Positions 34,373 to 45,299 of a stretch of 64,000 nucleotides of DNA are shown piece by piece. The stretch covers positions 23,174,272-23,238,271 of the forward strand of contig CM034394.1 in assembly GCA_019925095.2 (NCBI GenBank), given 5' to 3'. Below the pieces are notes generated by a model. The model saw only the letters and a program-made list of their open reading frames with translations, searched no databases and was not told the DNA's origin. The position numbers were made by a program, and so were the translations under genes. This DNA is from Dendrolimus kikuchii (taxonomy: Eukaryota > Arthropoda > Insecta > Lepidoptera > Lasiocampidae). The number at the start of each line of letters is the position of its first letter. Position 1 is the first letter of the stretch.

Positions 34373-34423
34373 CTCAATATCATATATGACCTTGTATCCA
34401 ACAAGGTCATATATGATATTGAG
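34373..34423. repeat. Perfect 23-bp hairpin, 5-base loop
   Basis: Arms 34373-34395 and 34401-34423 (ctcaatatcatatatgacc... and its exact complement) surround loop atcca. Perfect complementarity over 23 bp suggests a recent origin. Confidence 0.85.
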
Positions 34424-34429
34424 AACACG

Positions 34430-36730
34430 TTGCGCCATTTTCTGGCATAATTTTTTAAACTCAATAATATACATAGTTACGTATTATTTAATCCAATTAT
34501 TCAAACATTAGTAGTTTAATTAATTTAACCTTTAGCTTTAAAAAAATGATAATTTCTATGCTGAAAGATCATACCTCTTCACTTGTTTAGTAATTTGTAT
34601 AATACTTTATTTTTCTTAATCTATTACCTTATAATGTATCACTAAAACTAATGTACTAACTTTAAGCATTTATTGAATCATTATTACTGACATTATTCAC
34701 ATAATTTTGTTAGGCGAAAATATAATTTTAGTACTGATGTGTCAGCATGCTTGGATTTCAATCTAGATGTAATAATTTACAAACTATATTATATAAATAA
34801 ATTACTGATTGTTATCTGTTGTGTTGTCCAAATAAATAAATTATAATATTACCTACAATTTTATTAGCACATTTAAGTCGAAGTTTGCTAAGCTGACTGC
34901 GATTAGTATTAAGGTCAATAAAATATTTTTATTATACTTCAACTAACTCCTAAACCAAATTGGACATACCGAAGCAGCCCTAAAATTATTAAAACAAGAA
35001 AAAATCTAATATTAGCCAGTGGGGTATCGTCCCTAAAAGGGAAGGTTTGGGCTCAAAGGAATCCTCCGAATTTATAGGAAACCACGAAACAATATCCCTT
35101 TGGATTCCTCTTTCGATAATATGATGTTTCCGGGAGAATAAACGCCTAATGCCTTCCACTGAATCCAAACAATTTTGTATCAGATTATTTTTTTGTCCGT
35201 GAATTTTTAGGTCTATTTTGATAAAAATATATGTTATGTTGTAAAAAAACTACTGGGTGTACATGAAGGAAATTTAGTCGAAATATGTTTGTAAAATTTA
35301 GTTTAGTATTCTTAGTGAAACTTAGTTTAAATGAAATATTTGAGATGTCGGCCGGGGATTCTGAAACGGTCATCTTGCTTTACGCACAGCGTTTCGTTTC
35401 TTTATCAATATACAGTCACGGTTACCTTCGTTTCCTTATGATATTATTGATATGTCGATAAATCACATATACAGACAGACTTTTTTGCCGAGTGCTCAAG
35501 GTTGGGGACTATAGGGTGCATTGCTTGAAGAATTTCGACTTCAACACTGGAACGCTTCAGTACACCAGTCTTATCAAACATATGTGTGATGGTAACCGTC
35601 TGCGTACACCTTGCGAGTGCTAATATCGCACCGGGCCGTTGCTCCCGCGCATCGCTTCGTTGCACACCCTTGTTTCTACGCCTGTTACGGTATTGCACAT
35701 AGCATTATTCTTGTTATTGTTTTTTTTCTAGTATTTATGAATCATATTCGAAGTAGGAAAACGGATTCTTAGCGTCCATTGCTCATTGGAAAGATTTATA
35801 TCAATACATAATTTCAGAATAACCTGCAAAACCCAGTGGCCTCTGTAGATTACTCACAGAAGACTGCGCAGTAAAAAATATATACAACAACCATCTATTA
35901 AGTACATATATTTAGCTTATTTTTTTTTTATTGTTATATGTATCTCTACGGACTCGAGTTCCGTACCCTTTTTTAATACTTAATTTCTATGAAAAATTTG
36001 CACGACAAACAAAAATAAACGCTTATTGTTTATTTTTGTTAGTGTATGTGACATTATATGTAGTAATTTTTCTGTTTTGGTGTACCTTAAGAATAACTTA
36101 TTATATTAATGTATTCTAATTTTAATACTAAACTTATACTAATGTAGAGTGTATCTGTTACATGCTGGTGTTGTGAGGAAGTGCATGTGCAGTGTTGGCC
36201 TTATATCTATACTTATATATAGTCGTATCTAGTGCCATGTGTGTTGTTTTTTTCTTTTTTGTGTCTGGGTTATTAATTTTTAGGTTTTTTGTGTGTCTTG
36301 GTTTGTTTGTGGAGTGTGCGTGTAATGCACTCTACACACTACTTTGCTTATTAAAATATTCAGAAACTTTGATGCGAAAATCTTTTAAACAAGTACGAAT
36401 ACACGGTACTGATATATGATATACTAATATATAGTCTGATAACAAAATATTATAGCATATCCAAAGTTTGTGTAAACGAATTAGCATGGAAAGATATTAT
36501 AGTGTAACATTTTTTAAATTTTAGTCAATTAGATATAAATCAATTTTACAGTGAATTCTAACACAACGTAGTACATAAAAAGTATGTTTAAATATAGAAA
36601 GAAAGAAAGAAAAATATTTATTTCCAATAGCGACACACAACACAAAATAGTACAAGATAACAAAGTACATATAGGTATATATAATATCTTGCTATCATCT
36701 TACATTCAACATGTAATCATATAATATATT
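34430..36730. other. No gene; one moderately GC-rich block
   Basis: A block at about 35500-35700 is GC-richer and carries an 84-codon minus-strand ORF of unknown identity. The rest is AT-rich with no supported feature. A short (GAAA)n lies at about 36597-36615. Confidence 0.35.
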
Positions 36731-36734
36731 TTAC

Positions 36735-37359
36735 GGGCAATTTGATTAAACGGGCAGTCTTAATATAGACTGATCATTATAAATAATGATCAAGAGCGTC
36801 AGTCAATTCGATAAATGTATTACTTTGGCCGGCCCATATTAATAATGCCTGATAGCCCGTGGTCCATTTAAAAAATCATACTTTGAGATAACCTAATTTT
36901 ATAACTTGGATGGGGCGATATGATTATTTCCCTACTTCTAGCCGGACAATGTGACAAATTAGGTTACATTTCCATAAGAATTATGTAAGTTTAGTTCATT
37001 TAAGAGTGGGGTGTAGTTATATGGCAGTTTTATTTATTATGAACAGATCCGATTTTTTTAAATATAAGTTAGAAGGTTAAGGTGGAAGCGAAGCGAAATG
37101 GAGCTCCCGTCTCAGTCTTCGTAGTTATTTTTTTATAACCACTCAAAATTCACTTTATATCCCAAATAACCTCATGTAATAAACAAAAAACCACAGTTCA
37201 CCTGCAGTTTATTATATTGTCCAAGATAAGGTTCTCCTTATTTATATTGACCGTGAAACGTGACTAATCATGTAGTTTTATTTATATTGCCCACTTGATA
37301 CGAGCATTATGTATACAGACCGGTCATTATTTACAATGACCGGATTTATCAAACTGCCC
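36735..37359. mobile_element. Unclassified TIR element with subterminal repeats
   Basis: The ends GGGCAATTTGAT and ATCAAACTGCCC are 12-bp inverted repeats with one mismatch. Near both ends the motif (gg)(t/g)cAATATAAATA recurs: tttatattgccc (about 37280), tttatattgacc (about 37237), a diverged tattatattgtcc (about 37210), and inside two hairpins, TGATCATTAT/ATAATGATCA (36771-36792) and CCGGTCATT/AATGACCGG (37320-37343). No transposase is encoded. The superfamily is unknown and no target duplication is clear. Confidence 0.55.
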
Positions 37360-37747
37360 ATAACATATAACATTTTGAGAATAATAAGTTATTAGACTCG
37401 TTAGATTGATGATGTCATAACACAGTACTTGTACAAAATCAAGGAGCTTCTGACGTTTTGTATGATTATAAAAAAAATCCAAGCTGATTTGACTGTCAAA
37501 TACACCACTCCAAGGCGTAATTAGAGTACTAACCCATACCTCTACCCAATTCCCTCTATTCTATTTCTTCTATCTCATCCATCCTTCCCCATCCTAGAGG
37601 CTGGCCATGTATTGGGAACCACATTCCATAGCGATCTGGCCAGTTTAAGCTGTTCATACAACACAAAAATTTGAAGAATTTACACCGAATGATAAAATTG
37701 ACACTTCGTAGTCATCATGCAAGGTTTGTGGTGAAAGTAAGCAAACT

Positions 37748-38014
37748 ATGCTACCTTGTAATGTTGGCCGACCGAATTGTCGATTACCAATTGTAGAAAA
37801 GAATTATAGAGATACTTCTAGTGATATAAATATTTTACAAGAAAAGGAACATGATGAAGAAATATCAGCACCGTCTAAGAAGAACAGGCCTGTTAGAATT
37901 AAAAGACAATCTGATAGGTATGGTTACTTTTGTACAGAAGAAGTTCCAGATAATTTTCCAGATTTCAGGGAGTTTAGAAGTAGTTTAGGCGATCTTAGGG
38001 TTTTTTGGATTTGA
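37748..38014 (+). pseudogene. Probable LTR-retroelement pol C-terminus
   Basis: The 88-codon open frame has an acidic spacer (EKEHDEEISAPSKKNRPVR) and then RIKRQSDRYGYF. That is close to the '(R)xRRxPxRYGY' tail that often ends Ty3/gypsy-type or copia-type polyproteins. No integrase or RT is visible upstream. It lies 100 bp before an Ig exon, so an unrelated exon cannot be excluded, but no matching splice donor was seen. Confidence 0.35.
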
Positions 38015-38116
38015 GTTTTAGGGATAATATTTTTGAAATTTGGTAACCCCGTGGGAATGCAGTGTATATATTTATTTACAGCGCGCAATATTAACAATTT
38101 ATCTTTTTTATTGCAG

Positions 38117-38322
38117 GTGTTAATTCAGTACGCATAATCAATATGCGGGTCCCAGAAGTTATACAATTCGGCACCCGCGACAAGGTGACTTTGGATTGTG
38201 ACTTCATAACCAGCAACGTGACGGGTTTGGTCCTCAAGTGGTTCTACATGGATAAGTCAAATCCAGTCTACCAGTGGATACCACCACAGAAACCCCAAGC
38301 TCTTGGCTTGTTAAAAAATAAA
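38117..38322 (+). CDS. Ig gene exon: first half of Ig domain 1
   Basis: The acceptor TTGCAG ends at 38116 and the exon opens with two bases completing a codon (phase 1). It reads VNSVRIINMRVPEVIQFGTR, with the B-strand cysteine in VTLDCDF and the C-strand tryptophan in LVLKWFYMDK, then NPVYQWIPPQKPQALGLLKN. The IxxhxVPxxhxxGxxxxLxC...hKWF pattern and a following YxWxP block are features I associate with Beat-type first Ig domains. The donor GTTAGT at 38323 is phase 0. An in-frame extension reads through to 38364 if unspliced. The phase 1 entry is typical for exons starting an Ig domain. Confidence 0.85.
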
Positions 38323-38499
38323 GTTAGTTGCTGTATTCTACTGGATTATACTCATAGTGGCTAACATTCGTGCGTCATTCCGATGATGTGAAGTAAAATT
38401 TTGACCAGAATGCAATTAGCGACGGGTGAGGCGACCAGCGCCGCAACGGGGGTTGGCGCTAAGCGCGACAACTCTTGACATGATTCATACATCTTGGAG

Positions 38500-38760
38500 T
38501 TTTTGGCGGGAACTGAAAGGAGATGTTGTGCTGTGCAGTTTTATTTTCTAATAATGTGTAAAATTACTCTAAAATGAACAATAGCTGTAGGACATTGATA
38601 GGTTTTGAGTAGTAATAATGTGTTTTTGCGAGAAATGTGAACTATATAGCCAAATGTGGCCTTTCGAGTTTTCGCAAGAACTCCGTTGAATGACGTCGAT
38701 TGTAGCCTACAATACAACGGCGCCTGGCTTAAAGACCTAGTTGCCAAGCCTTAAACATAA
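38500..38760 (-). repeat. Dispersed repeat F, copy 2 (intronic)
   Basis: Inverted relative of 4735-5060, inside the first visible intron of the Ig gene. Class unknown. Confidence 0.5.
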
Positions 38761-39389
38761 AAAACATACATCTTAAGCGCGTGATAGATTATATGAACAT
38801 ATTTAAAAATTAAACTTTTTAGAATTTAGAAATTTACTCAGTAAACACTATTTATTCACAAATGTCTGATTACCACATTATAATCATGCTAATACATTTT
38901 TTATAACTAATGGTCGCCCAGTGGTCGAAATTCGACCATAATTAATATAAATTATAAGTTTGAACATTATTAAGGTTCTGTTGTCATAGACTATGAATCA
39001 CAGATTTCACCAAGGCTATAATGTTAATTTGACTTTAACAATAAACAAAGGGTATATATGCGTGTGTGTGTGTGTCAAGTACATGGTAGTGTGTGGATTT
39101 TTTTTTTTGTTGATTTAATGTATTTTTATGAATAATTTTGAAAAAAATACATTATCATTCTACATTCCATCTCCATATAAACTATAAGTGTGTGAAATTT
39201 CATACTCCTCCGTCCGCCCAAGTTTCGTAAAAAGGGGTACAAAATTTTTGCTTCACGTATTAATATAATGAATAACAACTTATATATTTTGAAATATATT
39301 ATTGTATATATGTATATACCTATATATGACCGTGTATGTATTTGTATATTTATTTCTTAAATTAGTTTGTATCTTTTAACTTTTTCCTG

Positions 39390-39535
39390 TACCGCCTACA
39401 TCGCCTGATTGTTTCTTTGATTTAGACTGCCTGGAAGAGATCACTTTGAGCGATAAGGCCGCCTATTGTATTACCTAGAAAATATTTGAAATATGGTCAG
39501 TTTTTGTAATTGCATTTTTTGGTGAACAATAAAAT

Positions 39536-39536
<1 letters not shown>
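39390..39536 (+). repeat. LINE 3'-tail repeat, family D
   Basis: Contains 'ctgcctggaagagatcactt', 'gagcgataaggccgcctatt' and a final 'ggtgaacaataaaatgtt', passing directly into (CT)n. Confidence 0.65.

Positions 39537-39619
<83 letters not shown>
39537..39619. repeat. Compound microsatellite (CT)n(GT)n
   Basis: About 37 bases of (TC)n and about 37 bases of (GT)n, joined by tctttctg, lie at the 3' end of a family D repeat. They probably grew from its tail. Confidence 0.95.
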
Positions 39620-39620
<1 letters not shown>

Positions 39621-39854
39621 TGTTGAATTGAAGGTACTTTTCTTTTTTAAGAATACCTACACTTGATTTAATGAGTAAGTAGCATGTTTTACGTTAATAA
39701 AAACTACGTTGTATTTATCTGATAAGATTTATATTGTTAGATACTTGATAAATCTTTTTAAGATTTTTAATAACCTTTGTAATAAGTTTTAGATTACAAG
39801 ATTGTTAAAATGTGAACACGGTGTTATTGTTTCGACAATATGATCCCCCGCATA

Positions 39855-39982
39855 CTAGGAAGCCTGGCTGCGGCAGCTAGTCAAACATATGACGGTGTAT
39901 GGGAGCCCGCGCAAGAAGCAGCCTCAAATTCTCCTCAGATATTTCGGCCGCCGCTGCCTGGCTGCGCAACCAAGCTTCCTAG
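39855..39982. mobile_element. Small inverted-repeat element
   Basis: The 18-bp ends CTAGGAAGCCTGGCTGCG and CGCAACCAAGCTTCCTAG are imperfect inverted repeats around a GC-rich 90-bp core. The 79-codon ORF across it is incidental. Confidence 0.5.
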
Positions 39983-40379
39983 TGCGTGGAAGCTTCTAAT
40001 AGCGTTTCGACTAGGGAGGCGAAATCGCCTTATACATTCGTTCGTCTGTCGAATAGAACGAGAGCTCTGTTCAATATAATCAAGCAGTAACACTTGTCGG
40101 CAACCAAATCCTCCTTTAAATAAAAATCCTATAAATATATAGAATTTGACATGCTGAATTTATATCTGTTTTTAGTTTCTTGCTATCACGTATATATTTT
40201 TTTTTATTTTTGCTCCAAACGCAATATTTTTTGTGAAATTTTTTCTTCTTATCACGCTCCAAAATGCCATCATGTCAGTAGATTTATGGGTGTCGGTAAA
40301 AATGAAACGAACATATATTTATACTGTATTGTTTATATTAGGAATAACTGTTTACATATGCCTTAGGTACTTAATCACT

Positions 40380-40630
40380 TGAACTATGATAAATTGGACG
40401 ACAACGTCGTGTTGTTTTGTCTCGCATAAATAAGCTGGCGCGTGCCGTGGGAGCAATTGCGCGCGGCCTTTCGGCTTATCGGTATACCCAAGACTGCCTG
40501 TCCTCCAGGACTCGGCTACGGGCGGGGTTCTGCGGTGCGTCGGAGTTCGATATCGCGAGAACAAACGAACATTCCCGAGCGCACGTCGGCTGTATTCGCC
40601 TCGCCACAGATTTAGTTTTCTTTTCAATAT
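40380..40630. other. GC-rich intronic block of unknown nature
   Basis: Markedly GC-rich (gcgcgcgg, tcggctacgggcgggg) within AT-rich intron. The open frames on both strands look incidental. It might be part of a mobile element. Confidence 0.3.
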
Positions 40631-40907
40631 CTTATGAATGCGCTGAAAGATTCTAGCAAGATATACTTCATACAGAGAAACGGTACGACCGGTAAATGCT
40701 CAGAATTATTACTTGCATTTTTTTTTTACTTGATATGCCACGAAGTTACAATAGAATACATGAAAATGGAGAAAACTACTAACTGGAATGACTTTATTAA
40801 TGATTTGACATATACTTTTGATGATTTTAACGGAGGAATTAAATCACCTATTGTCATAATAATTAAATACTTATATATGCGTTTTGTATGTAAAGTAAAA
40901 CAAGAAC

Positions 40908-41067
40908 ATACATACATACATACATAACTTCACGCCAGTTCCCTTGCGGGGTAGGCACGAACAACAGAGTGCCATTTAGGCTTATTCTTACACACCTCAC
41001 TTGCCTCTTTGACATTCATAACTCTTGTCATGCAAGCTCGTCTGTTCTTAAGGCTCCTGACATCACC
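40908..41067 (-). mobile_element. RTE LINE tail, 160 bp (intronic)
   Basis: Flanked by an exact 12-bp duplication TAAAACAAGAAC (40896-40907 and 41068-41079). Its 5' end is exactly at 'ggtgatgtcagg'. Confidence 0.9.
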
Positions 41068-41518
41068 TAAAACAAGAACGCTTAATTTAAAACATCAATT
41101 ACAAAAAAATGGAAGTGATACAAAACTTTTAATACTATATTTATAAGTATCGAAATAACAAAAAAAAGTCACAATAGTTAGAAGTGATTTTTTATATATT
41201 TTAGCCGTACAGTGTAAATGCTGGTACTAGACAATAGTACGTAAGTTTATATAGAAGATTCTTGTTATGTTATTATTAGTGTAGATAGTTTTCAAGTACC
41301 TATTGCTTGGAAGAAATGATCACACTGAAAATCAGCGTTGTGTCGTATACAATTCCGGCACAACAATATGCTGAGTGCAAACCTTGTTTGCTGAAAATGC
41401 GGTTCTTAAATTATGCTCTGTGTATAATAATGTATAAAGAATCTAATTATGTCGCTATTTCTTCAAATAAAGTATTTCGTTCTTTCTTTACATCGAAAAT
41501 AATTAATTCCTATTTCAG

Positions 41519-41672
41519 CTAGATCTCACCTTCAAAGTATCACACAACCCCTACACGCAGCATAGGGCGTTGAGGGTAATGTCACCAGTTCCCGAACTCA
41601 CTGGCAACTATACATGCGTTGTTTCCACTTTCCTGGCGGAAGCTGAGAGAACAAAACCTATGACTATTTTTG
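41519..41672 (+). CDS. Ig gene exon: second half of Ig domain 1
   Basis: The acceptor TATTTCAG ends at 41518 and the donor G/GTTAGT starts at 41673. Phase 0 in, phase 1 out. It reads LDLTFKVSHNPYTQHRALRV, then the F-strand signature ELTGNYTCVVSTF, whose cysteine pairs with that of the preceding exon, then a closing strand KPMTIF. The TGxYxC motif is the hallmark of Ig V/I-set domains. Splitting an Ig domain by a phase 0 intron between strands C' and D is common in invertebrate Ig genes. Confidence 0.87.
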
Positions 41673-41704
41673 GTTAGTACCTAAAATCTCCCAATTTTAA
41701 TACT

Positions 41705-41830
41705 TTGTTATTACTATGGTACAGCAGACAGGATGACGATCCATATAGTGTAAAATCGCCTATAGATGTTTGTAACACCAAAAGTACTATCATTGAATAC
41801 ATAGAAGGAGGGACTGGAACCTAGCAAGTA
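41705..41830 (-). mobile_element. Family A repeat, decayed partial copy
   Basis: Recognisable by 'tcgcctatagatgtttgtaa', 'caccaaaagtac' and 'gggactggaacctagc'. Confidence 0.5.
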
Positions 41831-41873
41831 ATTGTATATATATACCTATATATCAATGGTATAGTCTTTTTTC

Positions 41874-42186
41874 ATCCGTGCAGGAACGGAGAAAGAATAC
41901 AATTTCCTGCGGCCGGGCGGCCTGATGTAAGAGGCGACAAAACAACCCACAGCCAGGTGGTAGGGCATTTCCCCGACTGGACGGCTACCACCCCTGGTCT
42001 AAAGCATGTCGCCATAACAACCTTGAGTTGTGTTCCGACATGATTGACCAGGTTCCAGTCTCCCTTAAGAGAGCAGCAGCGCATTTGTATCACCTTTGGT
42101 GTTGCAAATGTCCATAGGCGATGGTAACCGCTTTCCATCAAGTGGGTCCTCTGCCTGTCTGCTAAACTCCTGCAATAAAAAAAAAG
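41874..42186 (+). mobile_element. Family A repeat, full length
   Basis: Runs from atccgtgcaggaacgga to the A-rich tail, with few differences from 3424-3738. Confidence 0.8.
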
Positions 42187-42239
42187 TCTTAAGCTGCACG
42201 CCAATAATAATTTATTATGAAGAAGATCCTTGTCCACCC

Positions 42240-42300
42240 AAAGGTTGCCTGGAAGAGATTACTTTAAGCAATAAGACCGTCCATTGTACTACTATCTTCT
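42240..42300 (+). repeat. LINE 3'-tail repeat, family D fragment
   Basis: Contains 'ggttgcctggaagagattac' and 'aataagaccgtccattgtac'. Confidence 0.5.
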
Positions 42301-42480
42301 AATTTTAAGACATTGAAAAGGGTTTACTGTTTTTATGTTGGTGTTCTAAAAAAGAATATTGTTGATATTGTTGTAATGCCGGAATACAACACAAAGTTGT
42401 TATGACGGCATCGGCATACTCTAGACTACGGATGGTAGCCACAATGCCATCCACACAGATAAATGCCCTATCACCTACCC

Positions 42481-43186
42481 CAAGGGTTCCCAAACTTTTT
42501 CAGTTCCGTTTAAATTTAATCCGTGCAGGAACGGAGAAAGGATACAATTTCCTGCGGCCGGGCGGCCTGTCGTAAAAGGCGACAAAACAACCCACAGCCA
42601 GGTGGTAGGGTATTTGCTCGACTGGATGGCGACCACGGATGGTCTAGAGTATGCCGCCATAACAACTTTGTGATGTGTTCCGGCGTTAGTGATCAGGTTC
42701 CAGTCTACCTTACGAGCGCAGCAGTGCATTTGTAGAACCTTCGGTGTTGCAAATGTCCATAGGCGACGGTAACTCCTTTCCATCAAATGGGGCGTCTACC
42801 TGTCTACTGGACTTCTGTAATAAAAAAAAAATTAAGTACTATTCGCGGCGCACTTACAGGTTTATTACTGCTTTGTCTCGGTGCCCTAGCCAGTTGAAAT
42901 AAGGTACAATGATACTAAGTAGATAGAAACACACTATGAACCACAATATGAAGTTGAATTTTTATATTTATATATAAGAAAATATTTATTATTTAAGAAA
43001 ATAGGAAATAAAATATAATGCAACTTAGTCAATGTGACATGTGAGCTTGGTGATCTCCACACATTTTGTAACCTCGAATGCCTAAGTTTAATTTCTGGAG
43101 AATGGTAAACATGAGCGTCTCACAGCGCTATTCTCTACTCTCTACGGCGCAACAGGGCGCCGCGGCGAACACTTTGAGAACCCCTG
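42481..43186. mobile_element. hAT non-autonomous element with 8-bp TSD
   Basis: Ends CAAGGGTTCCCAAACTTTTT and (as complement of the right end) CAGGGGTTCTCAAAGTGTTC are typical hAT terminal repeats. The exact 8-bp duplication ACCTACCC (42473-42480 and 43187-43194) is the hAT hallmark. No transposase is encoded. A younger family A copy lies inside. Confidence 0.85.
42518..42831 (+). mobile_element. Family A repeat inside the hAT element
   Basis: Full-length copy from atccgtgcaggaacgg to an A-rich tail. It is inserted in the hAT element, which itself interrupts another family A copy. Confidence 0.8.
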
Positions 43187-43359
43187 ACCTACCCTATGGG
43201 TAGTTTCGTTAACTCTTACTACAGGTCGCTCATACGCAGAAATTCTTTCTCCGTTCCAACACCGATAGACGGGGTTTAACCACCATGGGTTAAGAATATA
43301 AATTTTAACCAAATTCATGTAAATGCGCAAATGTAAAAAATACTACGTTCTCATATTTA

Positions 43360-43500
43360 TTTTTTTAAGTTTTCTTAGACTTGTATATTTGACAATTGAC
43401 ATTTCTATTTTCCGTGATCACGGCTACTGAAAACCGGCAGAAACTTCCAAATAAAAATCAAATAAAACGTTGCGCTTATAACTGTTTAAACTAAGTTTTT
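43360..43500. repeat. Diverged fold-back arm
   Basis: Contains 'ttttccgtgatcacggctac' and 'ccaaataaaaatcaaataaa', relatives of the arm of 18739-19272. Confidence 0.4.
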
Positions 43501-43927
43501 CTCTGTTCACAATTAAATTATTTGCTTAAAATACAAACACGTTTCTAATTATTTAATCAAGGGTATGTATACTTAAAACTTATCTACCTTATAACTAAAA
43601 ATGTGAAAATTACCTTTGAACATGAAACCATAAGTTTCACGCTCAAGTTTGTAGTATTTGAAAACCGATTTCTGTAAATTTAAATGTGATCTTTATCGAC
43701 GTTTAATGAATTTAAATATGGTTAGATTCGCATGTAGAGTTCAGTAACGAATTAACCGACGTCAATCACGCAATCGGTAATGGAAGCTTGTTTCACAGAT
43801 TATGTTAGTTTTGAACCAAGTTAGAATTGTAAGCTACTAGCCGTCCCGGCAGACATTGTCCTGTCTTGAAAAAAGTTTACAACCGCATTATTTTTTCTTT
43901 GTTATTATTCCTTTACGTATATGTATA

Positions 43928-44527
43928 TGTAGGAATCGTATTTGTTATTATAAAATAACCATATGACGGAAGTAGTCAATAACCGGATAGAGTATTCTTT
44001 CATGTAGTAATCGGAAGTCGTTTAACCGGATGTCTACATAGAAACATTTATTATTAAGCTAACGGATATCGGAAATGGAGTAGCCGGATGTTGGAAGTTA
44101 ATACAGATGGCGGAAGTTGTTTTATGAAGGAAGTGTAACTGAAGTGGCGCCACAGCATTACCGGATGGTGTCACTGCGGCGCGCTACGAGGACCTGTTAA
44201 ATACGCGGTGTTCGGGCAGAGGAGGGGCAGTCTACGAGTCTTCAACCAAGTCTACGACCGACAGTCTTGGACGAGGACCACATAATATATTATGGTCAAT
44301 AATTACTGCTTGATAATAGCAGTATTCTTGGAGGGCAAATTGCTGCTCGACATCTGATAAGCGTGGATGCAACTCTTGGAGCTGTCCTAATATTTCTGTG
44401 TATTATTGTGCAATATTCAATATCGTAATTGTGGTAATTCTAGTGTAATAAACTTTGATTATAATATTTCAGATTATTATTGTTATTCTCGGAGCGTCAT
44501 TCGTTCGCTCCCGGCGTGAACCCGACA
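43928..44527. mobile_element. Solo LTR, 600 bp, TSD TATA
   Basis: Starts TGTAGGAATC and ends GAACCCGACA, bounded on both sides by TATA (43924-43927 and 44528-44531). It contains a core-promoter-like ttaaatacgcgg near 44196 and a poly(A) signal AATAAA at 44447-44452. There is no internal coding region, so this is a recombined single LTR. The 4-bp duplication and TG...CA ends fit a Ty3/gypsy-type element. It lies in the Ig gene's 8.2-kb intron. I cannot tell its sense orientation with certainty; the AATAAA suggests +. Confidence 0.8.
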
Positions 44528-44589
44528 TATACGTTAAGTATATCTTTAATTTTGCTTTTTTTTACCGTAGGTCGCATGACTTTTATGAT

Positions 44590-44665
44590 TAAGGAGGTGG
44601 GCGCTGAAAATCAGTCCTGTGTCGGACTATGTTTCGGCACAGCAAAATACTGAATGCCAACCTCA
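44590..44665 (+). repeat. LINE-like 3' end with (ATT)n
   Basis: Contains 'gctgaaaatcagtcctgtgt' and 'ttcggcacagcaaaatactg', ending (ATT)n. A relative lies at 41320-41385. Confidence 0.4.
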
Positions 44666-45265
44666 TTATTATTATTATGTATGTCTTTGAAGACCACGGG
44701 CCATAAAAATGACCCGGACTTTTGGAAGGCTTGCGTGGCCCCTTGACAAATTTAATGTAAATGTGGCGTGACACTGACCTGCGATTATCTCTGTCTACAC
44801 CATATAATAATGCACCCAAGGGCAAGCCCCGGCCAGTGTAGGACTATTGTGGGAAATGAGAACAAGAAGTGAACAAAAAGTACTGGGCTTTTGGGGTGAA
44901 CTGCTAGAGGTACTAGGAGTCTGGGAATATGGTGACTATGGCGTCTACCCGTCGCAATGTTCGGGGAACTTGGAGAAATGGGCAGAAGGTGACTCGCGAC
45001 TCCCTGCATCAGCCCGAAAAAATGCCATAGAAGACAGGGGTAACAGTGGCTCAGGGATGTAGAGAGGTAGGCTGCAGGTTCACCAAAGCTCCTTTCGATG
45101 TTAGGCCATTTATGACTTCCACCTTTGGAGCTTGAGTGTTAGCACTAGCGATCTCCGTACCGGCTGGCTAAGGCAACCAAGGAGGTGGGGACCTTGCCTT
45201 GGCCCCCGGAGTCAGGTCCGAGGTGTCGCTACTCACCTAAGGCTTCGCCACAAAGGGGGGCCTCC
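44666..45265 (+). repeat. GC-rich dispersed repeat E, copy 1
   Basis: Matches 50350-50895 in the same orientation: 'accacgggccataaaaatg', 'gtggcgtgacactgacc', 'atgcacccaa', 'gtcgcaatgttc', 'gtgactcgc', 'tagcgatctcc', 'aaggcttcgccacaaagg'. No ORF is conserved between copies. Likely the untranslated part of a retroelement; class unknown. Confidence 0.6.
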
Positions 45266-45299
45266 GGGTTTTCTTTTTACTTATTGTTAATATTGTCGT

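Larger units (their letters stand above)
42357..43262 (-). mobile_element. Family A repeat split by an hAT element
   Basis: One minus-strand family A copy occupies 42357-42480 and 43187-43262. The halves join in register across the 8-bp duplication ACCTACCC once 42481-43186 is removed. Confidence 0.75.

Noticed and set aside
36192..36419. Hydrophobic 75-codon frame
   Set aside because: It opens with GTG, has no suitable donor and is T-rich; most likely chance.
40352..40656. Overlapping ORFs on both strands in a GC-rich block
   Set aside because: GC-rich sequence gives long frames by chance, and no motif or splice context was seen.
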